Source of the DNA: Bacteroidota bacterium
GTDB lineage: Bacteria; Bacteroidota; Bacteroidia; Bacteroidales; P3
NCBI GenBank assembly: GCA_017860275.1
Contig: JAFNAQ010000004.1
Coordinates: forward strand, 186,001 to 250,000
Length of the DNA stretch: 64,000 nucleotides
Direction of reading: 5' to 3'
The position numbers and the translations under genes were made by a program. Below are positions 1 through 9,156 of this stretch, piece after piece; the first letter of the stretch is position 1; each line of letters begins with the position of its first letter. The notes beneath the pieces were generated by a model. The model was not told the DNA's origin, made no database searches, and saw only the letters and a list, made by a program, of their open reading frames with translations.

Positions 1-403
1 TTAATAAACCTACTACCAAAAAGATTGAGGCAACATTCTTTGTTATTGAGAAGTCAAGAGGAGTCTTTCCTGTCCATTTGCCCGATGCATCAACGCATAG
101 TATCTTGCCAATTGCTCCATCGCCATCTTTTTCAGAACCTATCTTATATCCTTTATAGGCTGCGTGACCATGATGAAAACGGCTAGACATAAAAACGTCA
201 AGCTTACCCTCGTTATAAAGAATAATTGGAAGTGGAATAGAAATAGGTTTATTATTTAATTCCATAATATGCCAAGAGTGATCGTCAACAATATGACCAA
301 GAATCATCTCTCCAGCATTAAAAGACTTCTTTTCGCCCTCTGAGGCAAAACTATTTAGCTGAAGACCTATAAGTATAGTGAATAGTATTAGTATTTTTCT
401 CAT
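1..403 (-). CDS. atpB: F0F1 ATP synthase subunit a, N-terminal part (runs off left edge)
   Basis: Subunit a forms the proton half-channels of the membrane sector of ATP synthase. Reading leftwards from the ATG at 403 gives a signal-like start (MRKILILFTILIGLQLNSFA), then a polar stretch with GHIVDDHSWHI, then ITKNVASIFLVVGLL at the edge. The long periplasmic extension with the HIxDDHxWH-type motif is typical of Bacteroidota AtpB. About 134 codons are inside the window and the membrane helices lie outside it. A TAAATTTG element reading leftwards at 424-431 could be its -7 box. The gene follows the LuxE-like gene on the same strand but probably has its own promoter. Confidence 0.85.
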   Translation of the reverse strand, partial: MRKILILFTILIGLQLNSFASEGEKKSFNAGEMILGHIVDDHSWHIMELNNKPISIPLPIILYNEGKLDVFMSSRFHHGHAAYKGYKIGSEKDGDGAIGKILCVDASGKWTGKTPLDFSITKNVASIFLVVGLL

Positions 404-471
404 ATTAAAAATCAATTAAGCGGCAAATTTAGAAAATAATTTCGTACGCAAGAAGACAATTTGAAAAAAAA

Positions 472-1464
472 CTAATTTTCGTACATTAGATTGCATCCTC
501 TTGTAAGGCTATTATCAAATCTTCCCATAATTTCGAAGCCTCCATCGGTGTGTTTTTTGCCTAAATCCTCAGTCTCAATAAAACAACATGAGTATATATT
601 TGCAAGATCAATAACGTTAATTCCTCCTGTCTTGTTCTCTCCAACGTAGGACAAAGGGTCGTAGGTGTCTCTTATCAATACCCTCATTTGAGAAGGGGTA
701 TAGAATATTCCATCTTTTTTGGAATAGGCTTGAGAAAATAATTCACACATTCCATATTCAGAGGCAATGGAATCTACACCTAATCCTTTACAAAGAATTT
801 TATGCAACTCCTCTCTTAGAATTTCTTTTCTCCTACCTTTCATTCCTCCAGTCTCAAAGACAATAGTATTCTTTAATTCAAGGTTTTCAATATCTATCAA
901 ATCTAGTAATGCATAGGTTACCCCAAAGAGTATGGTCTTTATGTTATTTTCTTGGCAATGCTTAAGAGTAGAGATAACATCCCCAAGGTTCTCGTTAAAG
1001 AATCCACTCTCCTTAAACCTGCTTTTCTTTATTAGATTATCTATCATATAAACCAAAGAAGAGTTGCCTTGAGAAATATAGTTTGGGAGCAAAGCAATAA
1101 AGCAATAATCCTCTGCCTTAGAGAAAAAACTCTCAAAATTATTGGTGAAGCTCTTTTCGTAAATGTCTAAGTTATGGATAAAATGTTTGCTGGTATCCTT
1201 TCCTGAGGTACCGGAACTTTTAAAGAAATGTATCTCTTGTTCGCTAAAGCTTACAACCCTATGGGTCTTAAAGAAAGATATTGGAAGAAAGGGAATATCG
1301 GTGTAATGTTTTATTGAACTAATATCTTTTTGCATCAATCTACACCAACGATTATACACTTGGTTATTTTCGTACTGAAACATAAAAGCCTCAAGAGCAA
1401 AATAATTAAATTCATCTTCGGAGGAAATATTAAAAATTTTGTTTGTAAAAACTTCTATATCCAT
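472..1464 (-). CDS. LuxE-like acyl-protein synthetase / acyltransferase family protein
   Basis: A 330-residue protein of the LuxE family, which activates acyl groups as acyl-adenylates and passes them to a thiol. The visible signature is FLPISFFKTHRVVS followed by FFKSSGTSGKDTSKH, the Ser/Gly/Thr-rich nucleotide-binding loop of this family, and SEYGMCELFSQAYS towards the C-terminus. I chose the ATG at 1464 (MDIEVFTNKIF) rather than the upstream in-frame ATG at 1509, because the longer form would overlap the divergent mrdA promoter. Bacteroidota carry such genes without the rest of a lux system, so the substrate is unknown; an acyl-ligase role in lipid or polyketide-type chemistry is inference. 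Confidence 0.7.
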   Translation of the reverse strand: MDIEVFTNKIFNISSEDEFNYFALEAFMFQYENNQVYNRWCRLMQKDISSIKHYTDIPFLPISFFKTHRVVSFSEQEIHFFKSSGTSGKDTSKHFIHNLDIYEKSFTNNFESFFSKAEDYCFIALLPNYISQGNSSLVYMIDNLIKKSRFKESGFFNENLGDVISTLKHCQENNIKTILFGVTYALLDLIDIENLELKNTIVFETGGMKGRRKEILREELHKILCKGLGVDSIASEYGMCELFSQAYSKKDGIFYTPSQMRVLIRDTYDPLSYVGENKTGGINVIDLANIYSCCFIETEDLGKKHTDGGFEIMGRFDNSLTRGCNLMYEN

Positions 1465-1513
1465 AAGTAAGTAAAAACTATTTATTGTAAATTTGCAAAT
1501 TAACCGCAAAGAT

Positions 1514-3367
1514 ATGAAAAATACACTTTCCTCACGACGATTTATAGTAATGGGTATATTTATTACTGTGGGGATTATATATATTATTCGTTTATTATTT
1601 CTACAAGTATTCGATGATTCCTATGCTCAACTTGCTAATCGTAATGCCTTACGTTTCGTTACACAATACCCTGCTAGGGGTTTGGTTTATGACCGTCATG
1701 GAGAACTCTTAGTCTATAATGAGCTTGTCTATGACCTAATGGTTATTCCTCGCCAAGTGAAGCAAGTTGATACAAATCTCTTCTGCAAACTTGTTGGCAT
1801 AACAAAGGAGGAATTTATCCAAAAGATGACTAAGGCACGTACCTATTCTACCTTTGCACCATCTACCTTCGAAAAACAAATCTCCAAAGAAGACTTTGGG
1901 CCAATACAAGAGAAACTCTATCTCTTCTCTGGATTCTACTCTCAGAGTCGTACGCTTAGATATTACCCAAAAGCCTTAGGATGTCACGTTCTTGGATATA
2001 TTGGGGAAGTAAGTGAAGGCATGATAGAGAAGAATCCTTACTATAAGAAGGGAGACTATATTGGAATGAGCGGTATGGAGAAGTATTATGAAGCAATTCT
2101 TCGTGGGAAGAAGGGTAGCAAGGTAACACTTGTGGATGTTCATAATAGAGAGAAGGGAAGTTTCCAAAATGGTAAGTATGACACAGCAGCCGTTTCGGGC
2201 GAAAATTTATATTCCACAATAGACTTAAAACTTCAAGAGTATGCCGAAAAGCTTATGGCAAATAAGAGAGGTTCTATTGTTGCCATAGAGCCTTCTACAG
2301 GAGAGGTTCTATGTTTTGTTTCTGCACCATTCTACGATCCAAACCTTTTGGTTGGTAGAGTTAGGGGCGAAAACTATATGAAACTATTGAAAGACCCAGC
2401 ACAACCTCTATTCAATCGTGCAATTATGGCTGAGTATCCTCCAGGCTCAATCTTTAAGATTGCTCAGGCAATGATTGCTCTTGATATGGGAGTAATTGGA
2501 CCAGGTCAAGGTTTTCCTTGCGACAAAGGCTTAGTAGGTTGCCATGATCACCCTTCGGCTACAAGTGTTAGAGAGGCAATTAAGATGTCTTGCAACCCTT
2601 ATTTCTATAGAGTTTACCAAAAGATTATTCAACAAAAGGTAGTAAATAATAAGGTTGATAATAAATATGGACTCGCTCTTTGGGATCAAGACATGTATAG
2701 AATGGGATTTGGGAAGAAGATGGGAATAGACCTTCCTGGAGTATTGAGTGGTTTTATTCCTGATACTAATTTCTATAATAAATGGTATAAATACAATTGG
2801 AATTTCTTTACAATATTCTCTAACTCAATTGGGCAAGGAGAAGTAGGAGTAATCCCTCTTCAAATGGCAAACTTTGCAGCTATTGTTGCAAATAGAGGTT
2901 GGTATATCACTCCCCATTTAGTTAGATATTTTGGGGATGAGAATGTAAAGAAGAGAAATACCAAATATGTAAAGAAAAACTTATCTATGATACCTCAAGA
3001 GTATTGGGATATTGCTTCCGAAGGTATGTGGGCTGTTGTTCACGAAGGAGGGGGTACTGCAAGAAGAGCAAAGATAGACGATATAGCAGTTTGTGGCAAG
3101 ACAGGTACTGCTCAGAATATTGGTGCCGACCACTCTGTATTTATTTGTTTTGCTCCAAAGGATAATCCAAAGATTGCAATATCGGTATATATTGAGAATG
3201 CAGCAGGAGGTGGAGGAACTTGGGCAGCGCCAATAGCTAGTTTGGTTGCAGAGAAATATATTAGAGGAGAGGTTTTGAGAAAAGAAGTTGAAGAAACATA
3301 TATGAATGCTGCACCTTGCCAAACGCTTCCTTTACGTAGGGTTGCAAAATCGGGTAGTAGCGAATAG
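1514..3367 (+). CDS. mrdA: Penicillin-binding protein 2 (elongasome transpeptidase)
   Basis: A 617-residue class B penicillin-binding protein that cross-links peptidoglycan during cell elongation. It has an N-terminal membrane helix (about residues 10-28), a dimerisation domain, and the three transpeptidase motifs: SIFK (SxxK) at residues 312-315, SCN at 359-361 and KTG at 529-531. The length fits the family. The ATG at 1514 (MKNTLSSRRF) is preferred over 1493, because a TAAATTTG -7 element lies at 1488-1495 and the earlier start would be upstream of transcription. rodA follows 17 bp later, the usual mrdA-rodA pairing; mreBCD are not in the window. Confidence 0.95.
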   Translation: MKNTLSSRRFIVMGIFITVGIIYIIRLLFLQVFDDSYAQLANRNALRFVTQYPARGLVYDRHGELLVYNELVYDLMVIPRQVKQVDTNLFCKLVGITKEEFIQKMTKARTYSTFAPSTFEKQISKEDFGPIQEKLYLFSGFYSQSRTLRYYPKALGCHVLGYIGEVSEGMIEKNPYYKKGDYIGMSGMEKYYEAILRGKKGSKVTLVDVHNREKGSFQNGKYDTAAVSGENLYSTIDLKLQEYAEKLMANKRGSIVAIEPSTGEVLCFVSAPFYDPNLLVGRVRGENYMKLLKDPAQPLFNRAIMAEYPPGSIFKIAQAMIALDMGVIGPGQGFPCDKGLVGCHDHPSATSVREAIKMSCNPYFYRVYQKIIQQKVVNNKVDNKYGLALWDQDMYRMGFGKKMGIDLPGVLSGFIPDTNFYNKWYKYNWNFFTIFSNSIGQGEVGVIPLQMANFAAIVANRGWYITPHLVRYFGDENVKKRNTKYVKKNLSMIPQEYWDIASEGMWAVVHEGGGTARRAKIDDIAVCGKTGTAQNIGADHSVFICFAPKDNPKIAISVYIENAAGGGGTWAAPIASLVAEKYIRGEVLRKEVEETYMNAAPCQTLPLRRVAKSGSSE

Positions 3368-3384
3368 TTTTAAGGACAGAAAAA

Positions 3385-4647
3385 ATGGAAAGAAGAGAAA
3401 GAGGGTTATTAGAAAACTTAGATTGGACAACAATATTAATATATTTTGCCCTAGTCTTTATTGGTTGGATAAGTATTTATTCAGCAGTTTATGATGAGAG
3501 CCATAGCAATATATTTGATTTAGAGACTCGTTATGGCAAGCAAATGATATGGATAGGTGTATCAATAATCATTGCCTTGTTTATCATTGTCCTCGACCCA
3601 AAGTTTTTTTCTCAAACATCTTATGTCTTTTATGGAGTCTTTATATTAATGCTTTTGGCAGTACTTGTTGTAGGTTCCGAAACCAAGGGAGCAAAGTCTT
3701 GGTTTGGGGTAGGAGACTTCGGAATACAGCCCTCGGAGTTTGCAAAGGCGACAACGGCACTAGCCTTAGCTAAGATTCTCTCAGGAATAGATGTAGATAT
3801 GAAAGACTTTAAGACAAAGATTGCAGCAATAGCAATTGTTGCAATACCAATGCTTTTAGTCCTATTGCAAAACGATACAGGTTCAGCTCTTGTGTTCTTA
3901 TTCTTTGTATTTGTTCTTTTTAGAGAAGGTTTATCCCTCTATGTTTTAATATTTGGAGCAGGTGCAGCAATTCTTTTTGTGCTGGCTTTGCTTATTAATC
4001 CTTATGTATTAATAGGAATATTCTTCGCCATTGCATTAATCTTTTGGTTTATTAATCGCTCTAGGAAGGTTAGCTTTTGGTTATGTATGTCAATATTTTT
4101 TGTTGCCTCAGGTATTATCCTTGCGGTTGAATATGTCTTCGACAATGCTTTGGAGGATCATCAAAGAAACAGAATAGAGGTATTGCTTGGGAAAAGGCAA
4201 GACCTTAAGGGAGTTGGATATAATGTTAATCAGTCAAAGATTGCTATTGGTTCGGGAGGATTCTTCGGTAAAGGATTTCTTCAAGGTACTCAGACAAAGT
4301 TTAATTTTGTACCAGAACAAGATACCGACTTTATCTTTTGTACTGTAGGAGAAGAGTGGGGCTTTGTTGGTTCAACAACTGTTGTTCTATTGTATATTAC
4401 CTTAATGGTTAGGCTAGTCAAGATGGCTGAAAGGCAGCGCTCGAAGTTTTCAAGGATATATGGTTACTCTGTGGCGAGTATTATCTTTGCCCATTTCTCA
4501 ATAAATATAGGTATGACAATTGGTTTATTACCGGTAATTGGAATCCCTTTGCCCATGTTAAGCTATGGAGGTTCTTCCTTAATGGCTTTTACCTTTTTAT
4601 TTTTTATTTTTGTGCGTCAAGATGCATCAAGACAAGACTTAGTCTAA
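3385..4647 (+). CDS. rodA: Peptidoglycan glycosyltransferase RodA (SEDS family)
   Basis: A 420-residue polytopic SEDS glycosyltransferase that polymerises lipid II with PBP2. Diagnostic stretches are GDFGIQPSEFAKATTALALA near residue 110 and PVIGIPLPMLSYGGSS near the C-terminus, with about ten membrane segments. It is 17 bp downstream of mrdA and almost certainly co-transcribed. Its length is near the upper end for RodA owing to an extra hydrophobic segment around residues 200-235 (LINPYVLIGIFFAIALIFWF), which is common in Bacteroidota. Confidence 0.95.
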   Translation: MERRERGLLENLDWTTILIYFALVFIGWISIYSAVYDESHSNIFDLETRYGKQMIWIGVSIIIALFIIVLDPKFFSQTSYVFYGVFILMLLAVLVVGSETKGAKSWFGVGDFGIQPSEFAKATTALALAKILSGIDVDMKDFKTKIAAIAIVAIPMLLVLLQNDTGSALVFLFFVFVLFREGLSLYVLIFGAGAAILFVLALLINPYVLIGIFFAIALIFWFINRSRKVSFWLCMSIFFVASGIILAVEYVFDNALEDHQRNRIEVLLGKRQDLKGVGYNVNQSKIAIGSGGFFGKGFLQGTQTKFNFVPEQDTDFIFCTVGEEWGFVGSTTVVLLYITLMVRLVKMAERQRSKFSRIYGYSVASIIFAHFSINIGMTIGLLPVIGIPLPMLSYGGSSLMAFTFLFFIFVRQDASRQDLV

Positions 4648-4664
4648 ATTAATTCCTATTTATT

Positions 4665-6878
4665 ATGAAAAAGATATGGAAAGGCTTAGGCCTATGGTTA
4701 AAGATTACAATAATTACAGTACTATCAATTATTGTTATTGTTCTAGCTATTCACTTTTCAATTTCTTCTATTGCAAAAAACTATATAGAGAAACACGACA
4801 AAGAGCTTGTTGGGAGAAAGATTAGAATCTCTGACCTAAAGGTTAATATTTTTACAGGAAGTTTAGATATTTCTAAGTTTTCTCTTTACGAAAAAGACGA
4901 TACGTCGGAGTTTGTAAGCTTCGATAGTCTTAATTTTAAAATGAGACTACTCCCTCTAATAAATAGTAAGATAATAGTAGATAGGATTTATCTTCTTGGA
5001 GCTAAGGCAAATATTCTTCAGAGCGAGAAAGGATTTAATTTCGATGATATAATGCAGAAATTTTCCGATACTACCTCCTCCGACACTACTTCTTCTTCTT
5101 GGGATATTACACTAAACAATATAGAAATAAGTAAGACAGATATATATTATAAAGATTTGGCTCTTGGTGCAACCTGGAACTTAAAAGATATGGCTTTGAC
5201 CATTCCTTCTCTTTACCTAAGCGATAAGAGCTCTGATGTGGGAATAAAACTAATGTTCGAAAATGGTGGTTCTCTCGCAATGAAGGCAAAATATAATATG
5301 GAGAGCGCAGCATACCGTCTCGATATCGACCTCAAAGACCTTTCAATAAATAATATCCTTCCTTATGCTCAGCAGTTTATGAACATAAATAAGATAGAGG
5401 GTTTATTGTCTGCTAACCTAGATATTATTGGCGATGTTGACCATGTTATGGACTTCGACCTAAAGGGAAATATCTCTGCAAGGGATTTCTATATGAATGA
5501 TAATAAAGATAGAAATGTGTTATCGATAAGCTCTCTAAGCACCGATATTGATAATATTAGCCTTGTAAAGAATTCATACCTTCTGAAAAAGCTATTAATA
5601 AGTGGGTTTAAGACTTCCTTCGATATGAATAAGGATGGAACAAACAACTTTTCTTCTTTAATGAAACCATCAAGCGAAGATACTACCACGACTAATGAGC
5701 CAAAGATGAAGTTTATTATTGGGGACTTTATTGTTGACAATTCTTCTCTTATCTTTAAAGACAAGACTCTTCAAAAGCCATTGACCTATAATATTAGTAA
5801 TATAGCAATCAACTCAAAGAATCTTAAACTTGAGGGAGAGAATAATTTTGACCTTAGTGCAAAGATAGGCACAGCGGGTAATGTTTCTCTAAAGTGGAAG
5901 GGCAATATGGATGATATGTCAAACCAAGAGATAAGACTAAATATTATCAATGCAGAGCTAAGAGATTTTACTCCTTACTCGCTTGAGTATTTTGCTTATC
6001 CTTTTAATGGAGGTAATCTATCCTTTAAATCACAAAATATCATCAAAAACAATAATCTAAACGGTACAAATAAATTAGATATATATAAATGTAGGTTTGG
6101 TAAGAAGGATAAGACACTTAAGGCTGAATATAGTAATATTCCAATAAAGGTAGGGCTATATATAATTGAGGATAGAAAAAACAGAATAAAGTTAGATATT
6201 CCAGTAAAGGGAAATGTAAACTCTCCTGAGTTCTCATATTGGAAGATAGCACTAAAAACTCTTGGAAACCTATTAGTAAAAGTTGCAACATCTCCTTTCG
6301 ATGCCTTGGGAAAGAGCTTAGGGATTTCTGCTGGGGAGATGGAATATATGAATATCAACCCAATGCAGAGTGAGTTCAACCCAGAGCAGTTCTCAAAGAT
6401 GCAATCCATAGCCGATATGTCTAAGAGCAAGCCTGAGCTAAAGATTACAATGACCTTAGAGTTAAACTATAATGAGAGAATAGCGCAGTACTCAATTAAC
6501 TATCTAAAGCAAGCATACTTCTTCTACAAGAACCCAAGCAGAGTAGGCACTGAGCTTTCGACAACCGATAATGACCAAATTTCAAACACAAGGACAGATA
6601 GTCCAGAGTTTGAAGCCTTCGTAAATTCTGTTTTAGTATCAAAGAGTCTTCCTCTTTCAGGTTCAATAGAAGAAAAAGCAAGTTCCATCTATGGCGTCCA
6701 AGCCGAAGGAGACCTAATGCAATCTATACAAACCCTAAATGCAAGGGTACAAAAACATTTCACAGAGGTACTTCTTTTGCCACAAGGACAGATAAACATT
6801 ATCCCTATGCCAATAGAGGAAATGAAAAAATACAAAGACCCAAACCGCTACCATATATCCATAGGAGAAATGGAATAA
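4665..6878 (+). CDS. AsmA-like DUF748 domain protein
   Basis: A 737-residue protein with one N-terminal membrane helix (about residues 12-32) and a long region of beta-rich repeats of the DUF748/AsmA type (for example IRISDLKVNIFTGSLDIS and VDRIYLLGAKANI). Proteins of this superfamily are thought to bridge the inner and outer membranes and carry phospholipids. Its position 17 bp after rodA suggests co-transcription with the elongation genes. The C-terminus (SIQTLNARVQKHFTEVLL and a closing NPNR-like segment) matches full-length family members. The exact cargo is unknown. Confidence 0.8.
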   Translation: MKKIWKGLGLWLKITIITVLSIIVIVLAIHFSISSIAKNYIEKHDKELVGRKIRISDLKVNIFTGSLDISKFSLYEKDDTSEFVSFDSLNFKMRLLPLINSKIIVDRIYLLGAKANILQSEKGFNFDDIMQKFSDTTSSDTTSSSWDITLNNIEISKTDIYYKDLALGATWNLKDMALTIPSLYLSDKSSDVGIKLMFENGGSLAMKAKYNMESAAYRLDIDLKDLSINNILPYAQQFMNINKIEGLLSANLDIIGDVDHVMDFDLKGNISARDFYMNDNKDRNVLSISSLSTDIDNISLVKNSYLLKKLLISGFKTSFDMNKDGTNNFSSLMKPSSEDTTTTNEPKMKFIIGDFIVDNSSLIFKDKTLQKPLTYNISNIAINSKNLKLEGENNFDLSAKIGTAGNVSLKWKGNMDDMSNQEIRLNIINAELRDFTPYSLEYFAYPFNGGNLSFKSQNIIKNNNLNGTNKLDIYKCRFGKKDKTLKAEYSNIPIKVGLYIIEDRKNRIKLDIPVKGNVNSPEFSYWKIALKTLGNLLVKVATSPFDALGKSLGISAGEMEYMNINPMQSEFNPEQFSKMQSIADMSKSKPELKITMTLELNYNERIAQYSINYLKQAYFFYKNPSRVGTELSTTDNDQISNTRTDSPEFEAFVNSVLVSKSLPLSGSIEEKASSIYGVQAEGDLMQSIQTLNARVQKHFTEVLLLPQGQINIIPMPIEEMKKYKDPNRYHISIGEME

Positions 6879-7424
6879 AACCATAATCGGACATAAAAAA
6901 AGACAAGGCTATCCCAAAAAGATAGCCTTTATTTGTTTTCAAAATCCAATCTTTTTTCGTATATTTGTAAATGTAATTCCCCTTTGGGCGAACACATAGG
7001 TTCGCCCCTACGAAAAATCCCCAAAAAATTTAGATGCACATCTTAATAAATTATGGTAGGTACCCTAGCACTGCTACGGTAGCTACCATAACACACCTAG
7101 GGTAGCTACCCTAGCAAGAATAGAATCAAATAAAAATACTTCAAAACAAGGATTCCCCACAACAAAATAAGGATTCAGGAGATTTATATCAAATAAAAAT
7201 TTCATTAGTCTTATAAGCAATAGATAATAAAAAGGTAAAAACATTCTATGTAATTAATTAATCAAAGCAAGACCGAATTGCAAATCTGTATTTATAGATA
7301 AAATACAAAAGATATCTATTCATAATATTTCAAATGTATTTTATTCATTTAGTCAAAATATTTTTATAATATAAATATTTATTATCAGAATAGATACTAT
7401 ATTTGCAAGTAATATTAAATAATA
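6879..7424. repeat. Intergenic region with terminator, REP-like hairpin and palindromic array
   Basis: This 546-bp stretch holds no gene. After the terminator comes a hairpin GGGCGAAC (6986-6993) / GTTCGCCC (7000-7007), resembling short interspersed palindromic repeats. It is followed by four palindromes at about 22-bp spacing: AGATGCACATCT (7032-7043), GGTACC (7059-7064), GGTAGCTACC (7078-7087) and the perfect 18-mer CTAGGGTAGCTACCCTAG (7097-7114). The remainder is very AT-rich and has a TATATTTG -7 candidate at 7398-7405 just ahead of the small gene at 7425. Confidence 0.7.
6905..6929 (+). terminator. Terminator hairpin after the mrdA-rodA-DUF748 operon
   Basis: AAGGCTATC at 6905-6913 pairs with GATAGCCTT at 6921-6929, followed by a T-rich run. 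The same hairpin occurs in the opposite orientation at 9899-9922. Confidence 0.8.
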
Positions 7425-7619
7425 ATGAATATGAATAATTTTATTGAAGTTGAATTCACAACAAATGGCGAAAAATGTCTAATTAATGTTAATAATATTA
7501 CTCTAATAACAAATAATGGGAATTATTGTACGATATATTTCAGTGGGGAGTACAATAATTGTACGAGCGTAAATGAAACGTATGAGAATCTTAAAGACCT
7601 AATCAAAAAAATGGACTAG
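7425..7619 (+). CDS. Small FlbD-like beta-strand protein (64 aa)
   Basis: A 64-residue cytosolic protein. The pattern FIEVEF..NGEKCLINVNNITLI, then YCTIYF, then a C-terminal helix ETYENLKDLIKK resembles the small FlbD-like family: a short strand, an 'I/LNxxxI' core, a strand, and a closing V/NETYEEL helix. Many phages and Bacteroidales accessory regions carry such proteins, mostly of unknown function. A TATATTTG -7 candidate lies 20 bp upstream. It starts the AT-rich accessory cassette but is separated from the next gene by 374 bp. Confidence 0.6.
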   Translation: MNMNNFIEVEFTTNGEKCLINVNNITLITNNGNYCTIYFSGEYNNCTSVNETYENLKDLIKKMD

Positions 7620-7993
7620 GGTTTTAAAAGCTTGATTTTATATATACAACTACTAAAAGATTTTTTTTAATTTTGATATTTTGAATTGGAACAAAGTGGA
7701 TTAATCGGTGAATGTACTTTATTTAGCTTTGGTGTATTTTACTGAGAATGTCAAATTATTTCGACAAAAGGATTTAATATAGAGGTAAGTTCTAGAGTTT
7801 TCTGTTTACAGTATGCGGCATAGGTTAAATAAAAAGAAATATCAGTGTAATCTAGTGAAAGCAGAAATTGTGTATATAAAATAAGTAGTATGCATAATAT
7901 ATAACTGCTAGTGAAATATAGCATATATCAAATGCAGATAAAATTTACACTAGATGATAAGTACAAATGAAATAAATAACTATTAAAAAAACT
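7620..7993. other. AT-rich intergenic stretch, no gene seen
   Basis: No ORF of note on either strand. A TAGCTTTG at 7724-7731 could be a -7 element for the three-gene cassette, but no clear -33 box is present and the implied leader would be about 250 nt. No strong hairpin or tandem repeat was seen. Confidence 0.4.
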
Positions 7994-8857
7994 ATGATAG
8001 AAAAAATTGTAAAGCTGCCAGATTATTTTTTATTTACAAAGCCGCATTTGGACTTGTTTATAAGTGTTCTGCGAAAGATATATACAACAAAATCAAATGA
8101 AATTATTCTTGATTTCTCTGGGATTTTAGATATGAATGAAAGCGATTTGATGATTTTGTTTGCTCAAATAGAAAAAACAGGATACGATAAAAAAGTTATT
8201 TTTAAAAAGAGACCAACTCTGCCTAAGGCTAGAAAGCCAAATAATATTTTATCAAATAAAATAGGAGTCTTTCATAATTCTACAACTAATTTTAATAGCG
8301 AATCTGTTGAAAAATATGCAGACATTAATACAGAAATTGTAGATAAAATAGTTTTAGAATTAAAAAGAATTGGAATTAAGGATTACTATTCAGCATTTTA
8401 TACATTTTTAATAGAGTTAATTGGAAATGCAACAGAGCACGGAATTGAAAATAGACAAATAAATTGGTGGCTAATTAATAAAATTGATAATAAGACTAAA
8501 CAAATAAATTATGTTTTTGTTGATATGGGTTCTGGAATTATTGGATCTCATAAAAAAGTAGGTTTGCCGTTTAAATATTACTTTACAAGTGCAACAAAAA
8601 TACTTACGGATGCGTTTAAAGGAAAACTTAGATCTTCTACAAAGATAGATAACAGGGGTAAAGGATTGCCTCAATTATTTGGATTTATTAAAAATGATGT
8701 AGTTTCAAATTTTACGATAACCACAAACACAGTAACTATGCATTTTGAAAATGATTTGCTGGTAACTTCAAAAAATAAGAATTTTATAGGTACATATTAT
8801 TCTTGGTCAATAAATAATGATAATTATATAAAATGGAAAAATTCAAAATTAAAATAG
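7994..8857 (+). CDS. STAS-like + GHKL (histidine-kinase-like) ATPase
   Basis: A 287-residue soluble protein. Residues 1-75 look like a STAS-type alpha/beta fold (IVKLPDYFLF, EIILDFSGILDMNESDL). Residues 120-260 form a GHKL ATPase: N-box ELIGNATEHG with E141 and N145, G1 box DMGSG from D177, and G2 box GKGLP at 222-226. There is no phospho-accepting His domain and no receiver. It resembles the anti-sigma-factor type of ATPase more than a sensor kinase. The next gene overlaps its end by 25 bp and encodes a DUF4325 STAS-like protein, a frequent partner of such ATPases. The partner-switching role is inference. Confidence 0.75.
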   Translation: MIEKIVKLPDYFLFTKPHLDLFISVLRKIYTTKSNEIILDFSGILDMNESDLMILFAQIEKTGYDKKVIFKKRPTLPKARKPNNILSNKIGVFHNSTTNFNSESVEKYADINTEIVDKIVLELKRIGIKDYYSAFYTFLIELIGNATEHGIENRQINWWLINKIDNKTKQINYVFVDMGSGIIGSHKKVGLPFKYYFTSATKILTDAFKGKLRSSTKIDNRGKGLPQLFGFIKNDVVSNFTITTNTVTMHFENDLLVTSKNKNFIGTYYSWSINNDNYIKWKNSKLK

Positions 8858-9156
8858 CTGAAGAGTTTAGCACAAAACCTGGAGGAAGACAAATTAAGTA
8901 TGGTCCTTTTTCCGGTGAGGCTTTTTATAAAGAATTGTTAGAAAAAAGATTTGATGATGCGATTAAAACTAACGAAAAACTTTATATATATCTAGATGGG
9001 ACAGGTTCATATGGAAGTTCCTTTTTAGATGAATCTTTTGGGCAGTTAGCACGAGAAAAGGGAAGAGATTTAGTTATTAATAATATTGTATTTGTAACTG
9101 AAACTTTTGATTGGATTGTTGATTATATAAAAAAAGAGGTATGGGGAGAAAAATAA
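8833..9156 (+). CDS. STAS-like domain protein (DUF4325)
   Basis: A 107-residue protein matching the DUF4325 STAS-like pattern: KPGGRQIKYGPFSGEAFYKE, a strand LYIYLDGTGSYGSSFLDESFG, a helix, then a final strand NNIVFV. STAS-like proteins bind GHKL ATPases and switch partners in response to signals. The start lies inside the upstream ATPase gene, so translation is likely coupled. The conserved Ser pair in GSYGSSFLDE sits where anti-anti-sigma factors carry their phospho-acceptor Ser, but phosphorylation here is speculation. Confidence 0.75.
   Translation: MEKFKIKIAEEFSTKPGGRQIKYGPFSGEAFYKELLEKRFDDAIKTNEKLYIYLDGTGSYGSSFLDESFGQLAREKGRDLVINNIVFVTETFDWIVDYIKKEVWGEK

Noticed and set aside
2981-3322. 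113-residue minus-strand ORF inside mrdA
   Set aside because: It lies fully within the clearly coding PBP2 transpeptidase domain and has no family resemblance.
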